Shown: in pieces, positions 50,721 to 60,704 of the stretch
How positions within the stretch are numbered: the stretch's first letter is position 1
Layout: each line of letters starts with the position of its first letter
From: Alcaligenes faecalis
Lineage (GTDB): Bacteria > Pseudomonadota > Gammaproteobacteria > Burkholderiales > Burkholderiaceae_B
Length of the DNA: 64,000 nt
Assembly (NCBI RefSeq): GCF_041521385.1
Contig: NZ_CP168006.1
Location: 3,022,133 to 3,086,132, forward strand
Direction of reading: 5' to 3'
Translations under genes and position numbers: made by a program
The notes under the pieces: model-generated
What the model was told of the DNA's origin: nothing
What the model saw: only the letters and a program-made list of their open reading frames with translations
Databases searched by the model: none

Positions 50721-51035
50721 TCAGGCCTGGCTAAAGTCAGCCAGAATATCGCTGCCTTCAATACGCAGCGGATAGACCTTGATATCCACCGTGGCCGGGG
50801 CGCTCATGGCCTTGCCGGTTCGCAAACAGAACTTGGCCTGATGCAGGGGGCATTCCACACAACCGTCTTCCAGATAGCCGTCGGACAGCAAGGCGTATTG
50901 ATGGGTACAGACGTTGTCGGTCAGATGGAACTCGTCGTCCAGTTTATGCAGGGCCAGTTTCTTGCCCTGCCAGTCGATTGCCAGGGACTCTTCGTTATCG
51001 ATGGCATCGGTTTCGGCAATTTTTATCCAGTTCAA
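50721..51035 (-). CDS. picB1: Rieske-type ferredoxin, right copy
   Basis: Identical 104-residue ferredoxin to 5471-5785, with the same TTG start and GGAG ribosome site. Confidence 0.9.
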   Translation of the reverse strand: MNWIKIAETDAIDNEESLAIDWQGKKLALHKLDDEFHLTDNVCTHQYALLSDGYLEDGCVECPLHQAKFCLRTGKAMSAPATVDIKVYPLRIEGSDILADFSQA

Positions 51036-51416
51036 AGTCGTCTCCAGTTTGTACTTTCAATTAATCAGTATACTGTATAAATTATAAAATAAAATATCGT
51101 TTTTATAGGGGATTGCGCTAGTTTAGGTTTAAGCTATTGATGGTGCTTTCCTTTATCCCATCAAGGACATGCGTCAGTAGTTTCCCTGCTTGACCAAAAA
51201 TTAATTAATCAGCACACTTACTATTATTGAGGCGGTGAATGTGAGTTTTACAGCGCAGTAACACCGCTTTGAATGTCCGTTTGGCCCCTTGGGGGGACGG
51301 CTTGGCAAGGTTCAGGCAGTTGCTGTCCGGGCCACCAGCCAGACTGGCGGGCAAACTACCCAGGCCCCTATCGAGCAAGGGGTGTCAATACATTAAAAAA
51401 TACAAAGAGGTGAGTG
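51036..51416. promoter_or_regulatory. Divergent picB / TRAP-picA control region, right copy
   Basis: Identical to 5786-6166: the 15-bp direct repeats lie at 51060-51074 and 51204-51218, and the palindrome CAGTATACTG at 51066-51075. Both copies should therefore answer to the same regulator. Confidence 0.5.
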
Positions 51417-52514
51417 ATGGAGCGTCGTAGTTTTTTGCTGAAATCGGCAACGGCCGCGGGTGCCGGCCTGGCAGCGGTAGCCGCCCCTGCAATCGCACAA
51501 AGCAGCCCCACCGTGCGCTGGCGCATGTCCACCGGCTGGCCCAAAAGTCTGGACACCATTTACGGTTCGGCCGAAGCACTGTGCAACCGTGTCAGTGAAC
51601 TGACCGAAGGCAAATTTGAGATCCGGCCATTTCCGGGCGGTGAGTTGGTTCCTTACGCGCAGAATATGGATGCCATCAGCAATGGCACCGTCGAGTGCAA
51701 CCACGTGCTCAGTACTGCGTTTGTGGGCAAGAACACCGCCGTGACCTTTGACACCGGCCTGTCTTTTGGCATGAACGCCCGTCAGCACAATTCCTGGATT
51801 CATTTCGGTGGCGGTCTGGAGTTGCTGCGTGACATGTACAGCCAATACAACATCGTGAACTTTGTGGCCGGTAATGTGGGCGTGCAAATGGGGGGCTGGT
51901 TCCGCAAGGAAATCAAAGACCTGGAAAGTCTGCAAGGCCTGAAAATGCGTATTGGCGGTATTGGTGGCATGGTGCTGTCCAAACTGGGGGCCGTACCCCA
52001 GCAGATTCCCCCCAGCGATATTTACTCCTCGCTGGAAAAAGGCACGATTGATGCAGCCGAATGGATTGGTCCTTACGACGATGAAAGGCTGGGCTTGAAC
52101 AAAGTCGCTCCTTTTTACTATTCCCCTGGCTGGTTTGAAGGCAGTGCATCCTTGACTTCCATGGTGAACAAAGAGGCCTGGGAGGCCCTGCCTGCCAATT
52201 TCAAGGCTGCCTTCGAGACGGCCTGTAACGAGCAGACCATGCTGAGCCTGGCCAAATACGATGCCTTGAACCCCGGCGCCTTGCGCAAATTGGTGGCTGA
52301 CGGTGCCAAGCTGCGTTACTTCCCTAAGGATGTCATGAAGGCGGCTTACGACAAGTCCCAGGAACTGTGGAAGGAATTGTCGGAAAGCAACGCCGATTTT
52401 GCCAAGATTTATCCAGGCTGGAAGGCCTTCCAGGAGCAGGAAGCCAGTTGGTTCCGGGTTGCTGAAAGCGCCCTGGACAACTTCACCTTCAGCGAGTTGG
52501 GCAAGCGCAGTTAA
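51417..52514 (+). CDS. TRAP transporter substrate-binding protein DctP, right copy
   Basis: Identical to 6167-7264, with Tat-type signal peptide. ATG at 51417 preferred over the adjoining GTG. Confidence 0.88.
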   Translation: MERRSFLLKSATAAGAGLAAVAAPAIAQSSPTVRWRMSTGWPKSLDTIYGSAEALCNRVSELTEGKFEIRPFPGGELVPYAQNMDAISNGTVECNHVLSTAFVGKNTAVTFDTGLSFGMNARQHNSWIHFGGGLELLRDMYSQYNIVNFVAGNVGVQMGGWFRKEIKDLESLQGLKMRIGGIGGMVLSKLGAVPQQIPPSDIYSSLEKGTIDAAEWIGPYDDERLGLNKVAPFYYSPGWFEGSASLTSMVNKEAWEALPANFKAAFETACNEQTMLSLAKYDALNPGALRKLVADGAKLRYFPKDVMKAAYDKSQELWKELSESNADFAKIYPGWKAFQEQEASWFRVAESALDNFTFSELGKRS

Positions 52515-52538
52515 GCAGCACATTCTTAAGGTAGTGAA

Positions 52539-54941
52539 ATGAGTCAGCACAGTCACCCGTCAAGCCTGGGTGGCCAAGGAGTAGGTGCGCGTATTCTCCG
52601 CAAGGAGGATGCGCGCCATCTCAATGGCCAGGGCAACTTCATCGGCAACATGAGCATGCCAGGGCTGCAGGAAGTCGCCTTCCTGCGCAGCCCCATGGCG
52701 CATGCCCGAATCCGTCAGATCAATATTGAAGACAGCGCACGCGCGCAGGTTATTACCCGCGCCGATATGCCGGACTGTCTGGATATTTACGCCGCTTCCA
52801 CTTTGCCTAGTTACCAGGCCTCCAGCATGCCGCCGCTGGCCTCGGGCAGTGTGCGTTATGTGGGCGAGCCGGTTGCCTTGGCCTTTGGTGAAAGCCGCGC
52901 CGTGGCCGAGGACGTTCTGGAGGAGATCGAAGCCCTGTATGACGAGTTGCCAGTGTACGGCAGCGTGCCGGCCTCGCTGGCCGCGCAGGGCGATCTGCTG
53001 CATGAAGGTTGGCAGGATAACGTGTTTGTGACCTTGCGCTCAGACATTGCGTTTGAAGAGCATGCCGCCCGTGCCGACCGCGTGATCGAGCACTCTGTCA
53101 GCCTGTCGCGGCAGTGCATGTTGCCCATGGAAGGCAAGGCGGTGTTGGCCTATTGGGATTTCCAGGCTGATCAACTGGTGGTGTATTGCGGCAGTCAAAT
53201 CCCGCACATGCACCGTACCGGCATTGCCCAGTTCCTGGGTATGGATCAGGCTCAAGTTCGTGTGATTTCTCCCGATGTGGGCGGCGCCTTTGGTTATAAA
53301 TGTGTGCTGCATCAGGAAGAGCTGTGCGTGGCCTGGTTGGCCAAGACTTTCCGCAAGCCGTTCCGCTTTATGGAAGACCGTCGTGAGCATTTGATTGCTG
53401 GCGCCAATACCCGTGAACACCAGTACCGCCTGAAAGCTCACATCAGCCATGAAGGCCGCCTGCTGGCGCTGGATGCTGAAATTGATATTGATGGCGGCGC
53501 GTATTCCGTCTGGCCCTTTACCGTGGGTCTGGAAGTAGGCCAGGCCTTGGGCAACTTGCCCGGTCCTTACGATTTCCGTGGTTACCGTTGCCGCACGCGC
53601 GGTGTGGGCACCAACAAGCCAGGCTTCATGCCGTATCGCGGTGTTGCCCGTACGGGTGTCTGTCTGGCCATTGAGCAGATGATGGATCAGATCGCCTTGG
53701 CGGTCGGTAAACCCTCCTGGGAAATTCGCTTGATGAACCTGGTGCAAGGCGAGCAAATGCCTTACGTCAACGTGGCCAACAAGCATTACGACTCGGGCGA
53801 TTATCCAGAAAGCCTGCGCCGCGCTTTGGCCGCAGTGGATGTGGATGCTGTGCTGGCCCGTCAGGCCAAAGGTGAGCCTGATGGTCGTTTGATTGGTTTG
53901 GGGGTGGCGTCCTACACCGAGCAGTCCGCACACGGCACCTCCGTGTTCGCCAGTTGGGGCACAGCGGTGATTCCTGGTTTCGATCAGGCGTTTGTCCGCA
54001 TGACTCCGGACGGTGGTCTGGAAGTGCGCGTGGGTGTGCACTCGCATGGTCAGGGTATGGAAACGTCTTTTGCCCAGATCGCCAGCGAAATTCTGGGCAT
54101 CCCCGTAGCCAAGATCAAAGTGGTGCACGGTGATACCGGCCGCACGCCATTCTCTACCGGCACGTATGCCTCGCGCTCCTTGGTGATGTCCGGTGGTGCG
54201 GTATCGAAGGCCTGTAAAACGCTGCTGCCACGCGTGCGCAAGATTGCCGCGCATATGCTGAAAACCGATGTGGACAGCATGCAGCATCAAGGCGACATCT
54301 TTAGTGCTGATGACCGTCAGGTCAGCATCGCTCAAGTGGCTGATGCCTGGTACATCAACCCGCAGCATTTGCCCGAGGATGTGGACCCGCAAGGTCTGGA
54401 ACTGTCCGTAGGCTACAAACCCAAAGTCGATACTGGCAGCTTCACTTACGCCAGCAATGCTGTGGTGGTGGCCGTCGATCCAAACACGGGTGGCGTGGAA
54501 GTGCTCAAGTACGTGGTGGTGGAAGACTGCGGCGTCATGATCAACCCCATGATTGTGGAAGGCCAGACGATTGGCGGGATTGCCCAAGGGATTGGCACCG
54601 CCTTGTACGAAGAAATGCCTTATGACGAGTTTGGCCAGCCGCTGGCATCGACCTTGGCCGACTATGTGATGCCCGGTGCTTGCGAAGTGCCCAATATTCA
54701 TATCGAACACATGGAAAGTCCGTCGCCCAATACGGAGTTTGGTGCCAAGGGCATGGGCGAGGGCGGCGCAATTGCCCCTCCCGCCGCCATCATGTCGGCC
54801 ATTAACAATGCCTTGCGCTCTACGGGAGCCCAGGTCTCGCATACGCCCGTAACACCGCATCGACTGCTGAGCGCGATTCGCGCCGCCGTGCAGCCCGCCA
54901 ATCAGCAAGATCAACAGCCCGTGTCGGAGGTTCAGGCATGA
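52539..54941 (+). CDS. picA1: Molybdenum hydroxylase large subunit, right copy
   Basis: Identical 800-residue catalytic subunit to 7289-9691, with the molybdopterin loop and catalytic-Glu loop intact. Confidence 0.88.
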   Translation: MSQHSHPSSLGGQGVGARILRKEDARHLNGQGNFIGNMSMPGLQEVAFLRSPMAHARIRQINIEDSARAQVITRADMPDCLDIYAASTLPSYQASSMPPLASGSVRYVGEPVALAFGESRAVAEDVLEEIEALYDELPVYGSVPASLAAQGDLLHEGWQDNVFVTLRSDIAFEEHAARADRVIEHSVSLSRQCMLPMEGKAVLAYWDFQADQLVVYCGSQIPHMHRTGIAQFLGMDQAQVRVISPDVGGAFGYKCVLHQEELCVAWLAKTFRKPFRFMEDRREHLIAGANTREHQYRLKAHISHEGRLLALDAEIDIDGGAYSVWPFTVGLEVGQALGNLPGPYDFRGYRCRTRGVGTNKPGFMPYRGVARTGVCLAIEQMMDQIALAVGKPSWEIRLMNLVQGEQMPYVNVANKHYDSGDYPESLRRALAAVDVDAVLARQAKGEPDGRLIGLGVASYTEQSAHGTSVFASWGTAVIPGFDQAFVRMTPDGGLEVRVGVHSHGQGMETSFAQIASEILGIPVAKIKVVHGDTGRTPFSTGTYASRSLVMSGGAVSKACKTLLPRVRKIAAHMLKTDVDSMQHQGDIFSADDRQVSIAQVADAWYINPQHLPEDVDPQGLELSVGYKPKVDTGSFTYASNAVVVAVDPNTGGVEVLKYVVVEDCGVMINPMIVEGQTIGGIAQGIGTALYEEMPYDEFGQPLASTLADYVMPGACEVPNIHIEHMESPSPNTEFGAKGMGEGGAIAPPAAIMSAINNALRSTGAQVSHTPVTPHRLLSAIRAAVQPANQQDQQPVSEVQA

Positions 54942-55774
54942 AGGCCGCCAAGTTTGAATACGAACAGGCCCAGAGCCTGCAACAGATCCAGGATGCCTAT
55001 GGCAGCGACCCTTCTGCGCTGCGCTTGATGGGCGGCAGCCAGTCCCTGGGACCTATGTTGAATCTGCGTCTGGTACGTCCTGGTCGTGTGCTGGATGTAT
55101 CGGCCGTGCCCGAGCTGCGTCAGGTCACGGCCATTAAAGGACAGGTGCGTATCGGCGCAGCCGTGACCCACGCCCAGATTGAAGATGGCATTTACGAGCC
55201 GCTACGCGGTCACATGATGCAGAAAGTGGCCGGTCGCATTGCTTACCGGGGTGTACGCAATCGTGGCACCTTGGGGGGCAGTCTGGCTCATGCAGATCCG
55301 GCGGCCGATTGGGTGCTGACCTGTGTCGCTTTGGGCGCATACATCAATGTGCGTGGGACCCAAGGCAACCGTACTGTTCCCATGAGCGAATTCATGCTGG
55401 CTGCTTACACCACGGTGCTGGAAGCCGGTGAGTTTATCGAGTCCGTAGACGTGCCTGAAGTGTCCGGTTCGGCCCGTTGGGGTTACTACAAATTCACCCG
55501 CAAAGTGGGCGAGTTTGCCGATGCCAGTTGTGCCTGCTATTTCGATCCGGCCACACGCACGGCGCGAGTTGTGATTGGTGCCATGGAAGGCGCCCCGCGC
55601 TCCTTGCCCGAGCTGGCCGTAAAAGTGGCCGTGCAAGGAGCAGCCGTCCTGGAAGGGGACACGATTGCAGCGGCTTTGCAGCCGTATCTGGCACAACGGG
55701 ATCAGGCCCATCAGGTGCTGTTCCGTACGGTCGTAGAGCGCAGCCTGAAGCAGGCGCTGGGCGTGAAAGGGTAA
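54938..55774 (+). CDS. picA2: Molybdenum hydroxylase FAD subunit, right copy
   Basis: Identical 278-residue subunit to 9688-10524, coupled by ATGA to the large-subunit gene. Confidence 0.9.
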   Translation: MKAAKFEYEQAQSLQQIQDAYGSDPSALRLMGGSQSLGPMLNLRLVRPGRVLDVSAVPELRQVTAIKGQVRIGAAVTHAQIEDGIYEPLRGHMMQKVAGRIAYRGVRNRGTLGGSLAHADPAADWVLTCVALGAYINVRGTQGNRTVPMSEFMLAAYTTVLEAGEFIESVDVPEVSGSARWGYYKFTRKVGEFADASCACYFDPATRTARVVIGAMEGAPRSLPELAVKVAVQGAAVLEGDTIAAALQPYLAQRDQAHQVLFRTVVERSLKQALGVKG

Positions 55775-55777
55775 GAC

Positions 55778-56965
55778 ATGGCAGAAATCTCGATTCAAGT
55801 TAATGGCCGCCAGCAAACGCACGAGGCCGAGCCGCGCACCCATCTGGGTGATTTCATCCGCGAGAAAAGCCGTTTGACTGGCACCAATCTGAGCTGTGAG
55901 CACGGTGTGTGCGGCGCATGTACGGTACTGGTGGATGGCCGTCCGGTGCGCTCCTGCATTACCTTTGCCGGTGCCTGCGATGGCCACGAAGTGACCACCG
56001 TAGAAGGCTACGACGACGACCCGATCATGAGCCGTTTGCGTACCGCTTTCTCGGAAAAACACGCCTTGCAATGCGGCTTCTGTACGCCCGGCATGTTGGC
56101 CACCAGCCGTGATATTGTGCTGCGCTTGCCCGATGCGGATGAAGCCCGTGTGCGCATAGAACTGTCCGGCAATATTTGCCGCTGCACCGGCTATCAAGGT
56201 ATTACGGCTGCCATCCTGTCCGTGCTGCACGCCTTGCGCGATCAGCCCGATGCTCAGGTAGACGCTTTGCGTGCCGCTGTGGTGCAGAACGTGCAGCAGG
56301 ACTGGAACCAGAACGGCTTTACGACGTTTGACGCTGTCCAGGAAGACGTTCAGGCTCCCGCTCCGGTGGCGGCTGCTGCGCCCACCGCGCCCGGTAGTGC
56401 TGACAAGGGCAAGGGCCAAGCTATTCAAGGTGGTTTTGATGCCCGCTTCCCGGCTGATCAGGTCTGGGCTTTCATGAAGGATTTGCCCAAGGTGGCGGGC
56501 TGTCTGCCCGGCGCGATGATCGAGTCTCAGGAAGGGGCCACGGTACAGGGCAAGATTGCCATCAAGTTTGGCCCCATGTCGGCCGCCTTCAAGGGTAATG
56601 CCACGCTGGAAGAAGATAACGAGCGCCGTGCCGCCGTGCTGCGCGGTGAGGGCGTGGACTCCTTGAGCCAATCGCGTGCGCGTGGCGATGTCAGCTTTCA
56701 GGTCAATCCGGATGGCGAAACGCGCAGCCGCGTGGAAGTGGAACTGGTGTATTCGCTGCAAGGGCCACTGGCGCAGTTTTCGCGCTCTGGACTGGTTCAG
56801 GATTTCGTGCGCCGCATGATTGCAGAGTTCGGCAAGAACGTGAACCTGCGCCTGGAAAAACCGCTGGCCGAAGGCGAGGAGCCCGTGGTGGCCGAGTTCA
56901 ATCCGGTCAAGATGTTCTTCAGCATTTTGTGGGACCGCTTCAAGGGATTTTTCCGGCGCTCATAA
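55778..56965 (+). CDS. picA3: 2Fe-2S subunit fused to CoxG/SRPBCC domain, right copy
   Basis: Identical 395-residue fusion to 10528-11715; the fusion is present and uninterrupted in both copies, arguing against an assembly error joining two genes. Confidence 0.9.
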   Translation: MAEISIQVNGRQQTHEAEPRTHLGDFIREKSRLTGTNLSCEHGVCGACTVLVDGRPVRSCITFAGACDGHEVTTVEGYDDDPIMSRLRTAFSEKHALQCGFCTPGMLATSRDIVLRLPDADEARVRIELSGNICRCTGYQGITAAILSVLHALRDQPDAQVDALRAAVVQNVQQDWNQNGFTTFDAVQEDVQAPAPVAAAAPTAPGSADKGKGQAIQGGFDARFPADQVWAFMKDLPKVAGCLPGAMIESQEGATVQGKIAIKFGPMSAAFKGNATLEEDNERRAAVLRGEGVDSLSQSRARGDVSFQVNPDGETRSRVEVELVYSLQGPLAQFSRSGLVQDFVRRMIAEFGKNVNLRLEKPLAEGEEPVVAEFNPVKMFFSILWDRFKGFFRRS

Positions 56966-57173
56966 GCGCATAGACGATACAAGACGATAAATAAAACGGG
57001 GACAAGGAAGATGACGGGGCGTATCGCTGTGGGCAGGCGCATACGCCTGTCAAACGGGGCCGCCTGCTTGTCAGACGCCTGGGATATGGCTGGCCAAGCC
57101 CTACAAAAGAGTGCCACCCGTTTCGGTCTCCGTAGCGTCCAACTAATTTCAACGCAGAAAATCTGGGGGATTG

Positions 57174-57782
57174 ATGCAATTACTACTCAAACTATCAAGG
57201 GCGATCGACAGCCTGAATCAGCTCTGTGGCCGAGTGGTCATGTGGGTGGTTCTGTTGGTTGTTGTGATCAGCTCCTATAACGCCTTTGCGCGTAAATTTT
57301 TCGATGTCAGTTCCAATGCCTGGCTGGAAGTGCAGTGGTATCTGTTCGGTGCCCTTTTTTTGCTGACGGGCGGCTACACCTTCTTGCGCAATGAGCATGT
57401 CCGCGTGGATGTGCTGGCCTCACGTCTGTCTGAGCGCAAACAAATTGTGATCGAAGCCGTGTGTGTGGTGCTGTTCATGTTGCCCGCCTGTCTTGCCATC
57501 ATGATCCTGTCCTGGCCGGTGTTCATGGACTCCTACCTGACTCAGGAAGTGTCCTCCAACTCCGGTGGTTTGATTCGCTGGCCTGCCAAACTGATTATTC
57601 CCATTGGTTTTGCCCTGATTTCACTGCAGGGGGTCTCGCATCTGATCAAGTGCATTGGCTTTTTGCGCGGCGCTTGTCCCAACCCCAACAAGAAGCTGCA
57701 AAGCAAAACGCCTGAAGAATTGCTGGCTGAAGAAATTGCACGGCAAGCCCAGGCCACGTTAGCGAATCAACACAAAGGCTGA
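57174..57782 (+). CDS. TRAP transporter small membrane subunit DctQ, right copy
   Basis: Identical 202-residue protein to 11924-12532. Confidence 0.9.
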   Translation: MQLLLKLSRAIDSLNQLCGRVVMWVVLLVVVISSYNAFARKFFDVSSNAWLEVQWYLFGALFLLTGGYTFLRNEHVRVDVLASRLSERKQIVIEAVCVVLFMLPACLAIMILSWPVFMDSYLTQEVSSNSGGLIRWPAKLIIPIGFALISLQGVSHLIKCIGFLRGACPNPNKKLQSKTPEELLAEEIARQAQATLANQHKG

Positions 57783-57790
57783 ACCTGATC

Positions 57791-59470
57791 ATGATGGATT
57801 TATTTATCGCTAATATGGCGCCGGTGATGTTTGCATCACTGATTGTTTTCTTGCTGCTGGGTTTCCCGGTGGCCTTTGCGCTGGCTGCCAATGGAATGGT
57901 GTTCGGTCTGATTGGCGTAGAAATGGGCCTGTTCAACTGGTCCTTGTTCCAGGCGCTGCCGTTGCGCGTATTTGGCATCATGGCCAATGACACCTTGCTG
58001 GCGATCCCCTTCTTTACCTTTATGGGGCTGATTCTGGAGCGTTCGGGTATGGCGGAAGACCTGCTCGATACGATTGGTCAGCTATTTGGCTCCATGCCGG
58101 GTGGCTTGGCCATTGCCGTGGTGTTTGTGGGAGCCATGCTGGCGGCAACCACGGGCGTGGTGTCGGCGTCGGTCATTTCCATGGGCTTGATCTCCTTGCC
58201 TATCATGCTGCGTTATGGCTACAGCCGGCGGCTGGCAACCGGGGTGATTGCGGCGTCAGGTACCTTGTCGCAGATTATTCCGCCTTCTCTGGTGCTGATT
58301 GTGCTGGCTGATCAGTTGGGGCGTTCGGTTGGCGATATGTATCGTGGCGCGATGGTGCCGGGCTTGGTGTTGACCAGCTCTTACCTGCTTTACATCGTGA
58401 TTATGGCTGTCTTGCGCCCCAAGGACGTGCCTCCGATTCCAGCCGAGCATCGTACTTACTCGCAGGCGAATGGGCGCTCGGGTACACGTTCCTTGTGCGT
58501 GCTGCTATTGATCTCCTTGGTGGCCGGTTATCTGCTCGATGAGCTCTGGGTGGATCCTGATGGCCCAATAGACGAGAAGGTGGTTATCTGCATCTTGTTG
58601 GTAGGCGGTGTGGCCTTTGTCTTGGCCCTGATCAACAAATGGTTGAAGCTGGGCTTGCTGTCGGTGTTGGCCGAACGCGTGGTGTTTGTCATGATTCCGC
58701 CCCTGGGCCTGATTTTTCTGGTGCTGGGGACCATCTTTCTGGGTATTGCAACACCCACCGAAGGGGGGGCCATGGGCGCGGTAGGTGCGATTTTGATGGC
58801 TGTCAGCCGTCGTCGTTTGAGTATTGATCTGCTCAAGCAAGCCATGGATACCACCGCCAAGCTGTCCTGCTTTGTGATGTTCATTCTGATCGGTTCCACC
58901 ATTTTCTCGCTGACCTTCCGGGGTGTCGATGGTGACCTGTGGGTGGAGCACCTGCTGCTTGACCTGCCTGGTGGTGAATATGGCTTTCTGATTCTGGTCA
59001 GTGTGCTGGTGTTTGTACTGGCTTTTTTCCTGGACTTCTTCGAGCTGGCTTTTATCATCGTGCCTTTGCTGGGGCCGGTGGCCGACAAGATGGGTATCGA
59101 TTTAATCTGGTTTGGTGTGCTTCTAGCCGTTAATATGCAAACATCCTTTATGCATCCACCATTTGGCTTCTCACTATTTTATTTGCGCTCGGTGGCGCCC
59201 AAGGATGATTACATCGACAAAGTGACCAAGAAGAAGATCCCAGGGGTGGCCACTGGCGATATTTACTGGGGCTCCGTACCGTTTATCTGCATCCAGATTG
59301 TCATGATTGCCGTGGTGCTGCTGTTCCCAGGCATGGTGACGCATTACAAGGGCACGGGTGTGGCGGTGGATCCGAGTACGGTCAAGATCGAGATGCAGGC
59401 TGAATACGGTGCGGACTTGAATCCGTTTGGTGATTCGGGTGACGGCGGCGGTATGCCGGTATTCAAGTAA
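57791..59470 (+). CDS. TRAP transporter large membrane subunit DctM, right copy
   Basis: Identical 559-residue protein to 12541-14220, including the long internal insertion and soluble C-terminal tail. Confidence 0.9.
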   Translation: MMDLFIANMAPVMFASLIVFLLLGFPVAFALAANGMVFGLIGVEMGLFNWSLFQALPLRVFGIMANDTLLAIPFFTFMGLILERSGMAEDLLDTIGQLFGSMPGGLAIAVVFVGAMLAATTGVVSASVISMGLISLPIMLRYGYSRRLATGVIAASGTLSQIIPPSLVLIVLADQLGRSVGDMYRGAMVPGLVLTSSYLLYIVIMAVLRPKDVPPIPAEHRTYSQANGRSGTRSLCVLLLISLVAGYLLDELWVDPDGPIDEKVVICILLVGGVAFVLALINKWLKLGLLSVLAERVVFVMIPPLGLIFLVLGTIFLGIATPTEGGAMGAVGAILMAVSRRRLSIDLLKQAMDTTAKLSCFVMFILIGSTIFSLTFRGVDGDLWVEHLLLDLPGGEYGFLILVSVLVFVLAFFLDFFELAFIIVPLLGPVADKMGIDLIWFGVLLAVNMQTSFMHPPFGFSLFYLRSVAPKDDYIDKVTKKKIPGVATGDIYWGSVPFICIQIVMIAVVLLFPGMVTHYKGTGVAVDPSTVKIEMQAEYGADLNPFGDSGDGGGMPVFK

Positions 59471-59494
59471 ACACAGGAAAGACAGGAGACACCG

Positions 59495-60517
59495 ATGGAG
59501 AGCCTGGATGTCAGGGTATTGCGCCAGTTACATGCGTGGCGCGCACAAGGATGTGACGCTATTTTGGTCACGGTTGTGCAGACCTGGGGTTCGTCCCCGC
59601 GTCCAGAGGGCTCCATCATGGCTCTGGAAAAAGGTGGGGCGGTGGTCGGATCGGTCTCCGGCGGTTGTATCGAGGACGATTTGATCCGCGCCTATCACGA
59701 CCCCAAAGGGGCGGATAAGCGCCTGCATGGCGATGGCCGTCCCCAGTTGTTGACGTACGGCATCAGCGCGGATGAGGCGCATCGTTTTGGTTTGCCTTGC
59801 GGCGGGACGATACGGCTGCTGGTGGAGTTCAATCCCTGCCCGGATGCCTTGTCGGAATTACTGGGTTTGCTGGAGCAGCGCCATTTGGTGCAACGCCATG
59901 TAGATCTGCACACTGGCCGTGCCTGGGGCAGTGCCACCCGTGTTCCGGCGGCTTTGCACTTAAGCCAGGATTGCTTGTCGGTGACCTTTGGGCCGTCCTA
60001 TCGGCTCTTGCTGATCGGAGGCGGGCAACTGTCTGAATATGTGGCAACCATTGCCTTGTTCAATGGTTTTGATGTGACGGTCTGTGATCCGCGTAGCGAG
60101 CATATTCAAGGCTGGGGCGTAGCCGGGGTACGCGTGGTCAGCGGTATGCCGGATGATGAGGTCATTGCCTGCGTGCCGGATCGACGCACCGCCATTGTGG
60201 CCCTGACGCACGATCCCAAGCTGGACGATATGGCTTTGCTGGAGGCGCTCAAAAGCAGTGCTTTTTATGTGGGGGCGATTGGCTCGCGGCGTAATAACCA
60301 AAGCCGTCGCGAACGCTTGGCCGAGTACTTTGATCTGACGGCAGAGGAAATCGACAGGCTCAAAGGCCCGATCGGCTTATATATAGGTAGCAAAACCCCG
60401 GCAGAAATTGCGGTCAGCATCATGGCCGAGATCATCGCGATTAAAAATGGGGTGGATGTGCCGCGCGAACTGTCGGTAGCCTCTGTCAAGGATAGGCAAG
60501 AACAGCAGTCGGCCTAG
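59495..60517 (+). CDS. XdhC/CoxI-family maturation protein, right copy
   Basis: Identical 340-residue protein to 14245-15267; last gene of the second TRAP-picA operon. Confidence 0.9.
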   Translation: MESLDVRVLRQLHAWRAQGCDAILVTVVQTWGSSPRPEGSIMALEKGGAVVGSVSGGCIEDDLIRAYHDPKGADKRLHGDGRPQLLTYGISADEAHRFGLPCGGTIRLLVEFNPCPDALSELLGLLEQRHLVQRHVDLHTGRAWGSATRVPAALHLSQDCLSVTFGPSYRLLLIGGGQLSEYVATIALFNGFDVTVCDPRSEHIQGWGVAGVRVVSGMPDDEVIACVPDRRTAIVALTHDPKLDDMALLEALKSSAFYVGAIGSRRNNQSRRERLAEYFDLTAEEIDRLKGPIGLYIGSKTPAEIAVSIMAEIIAIKNGVDVPRELSVASVKDRQEQQSA

Positions 60518-60567
60518 AGGGTGACTGCCGCGACAGTTCTGTATTCAGACATTTCGCACTAAGATAA

Positions 60568-60595
60568 GAGAACGGGCGGCGACCCGTTCTTTTTT
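60568..60595 (+). terminator. Terminator after the TRAP-picA-coxI operon, right copy
   Basis: Same GAACGGG / CCCGTTC stem and T-run as 15318-15345. Confidence 0.85.
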
Positions 60596-60704
60596 GTCTC
60601 CGGGCCGCCCAAGACCTGACGCCTGCTGTATTCAGCAGGCCGCCAGCGGGTGACAAGCCCGTGCAGCGTAGGGACGTTTTGATTTCTGCCTTGGTGAGCC
60701 TTTC

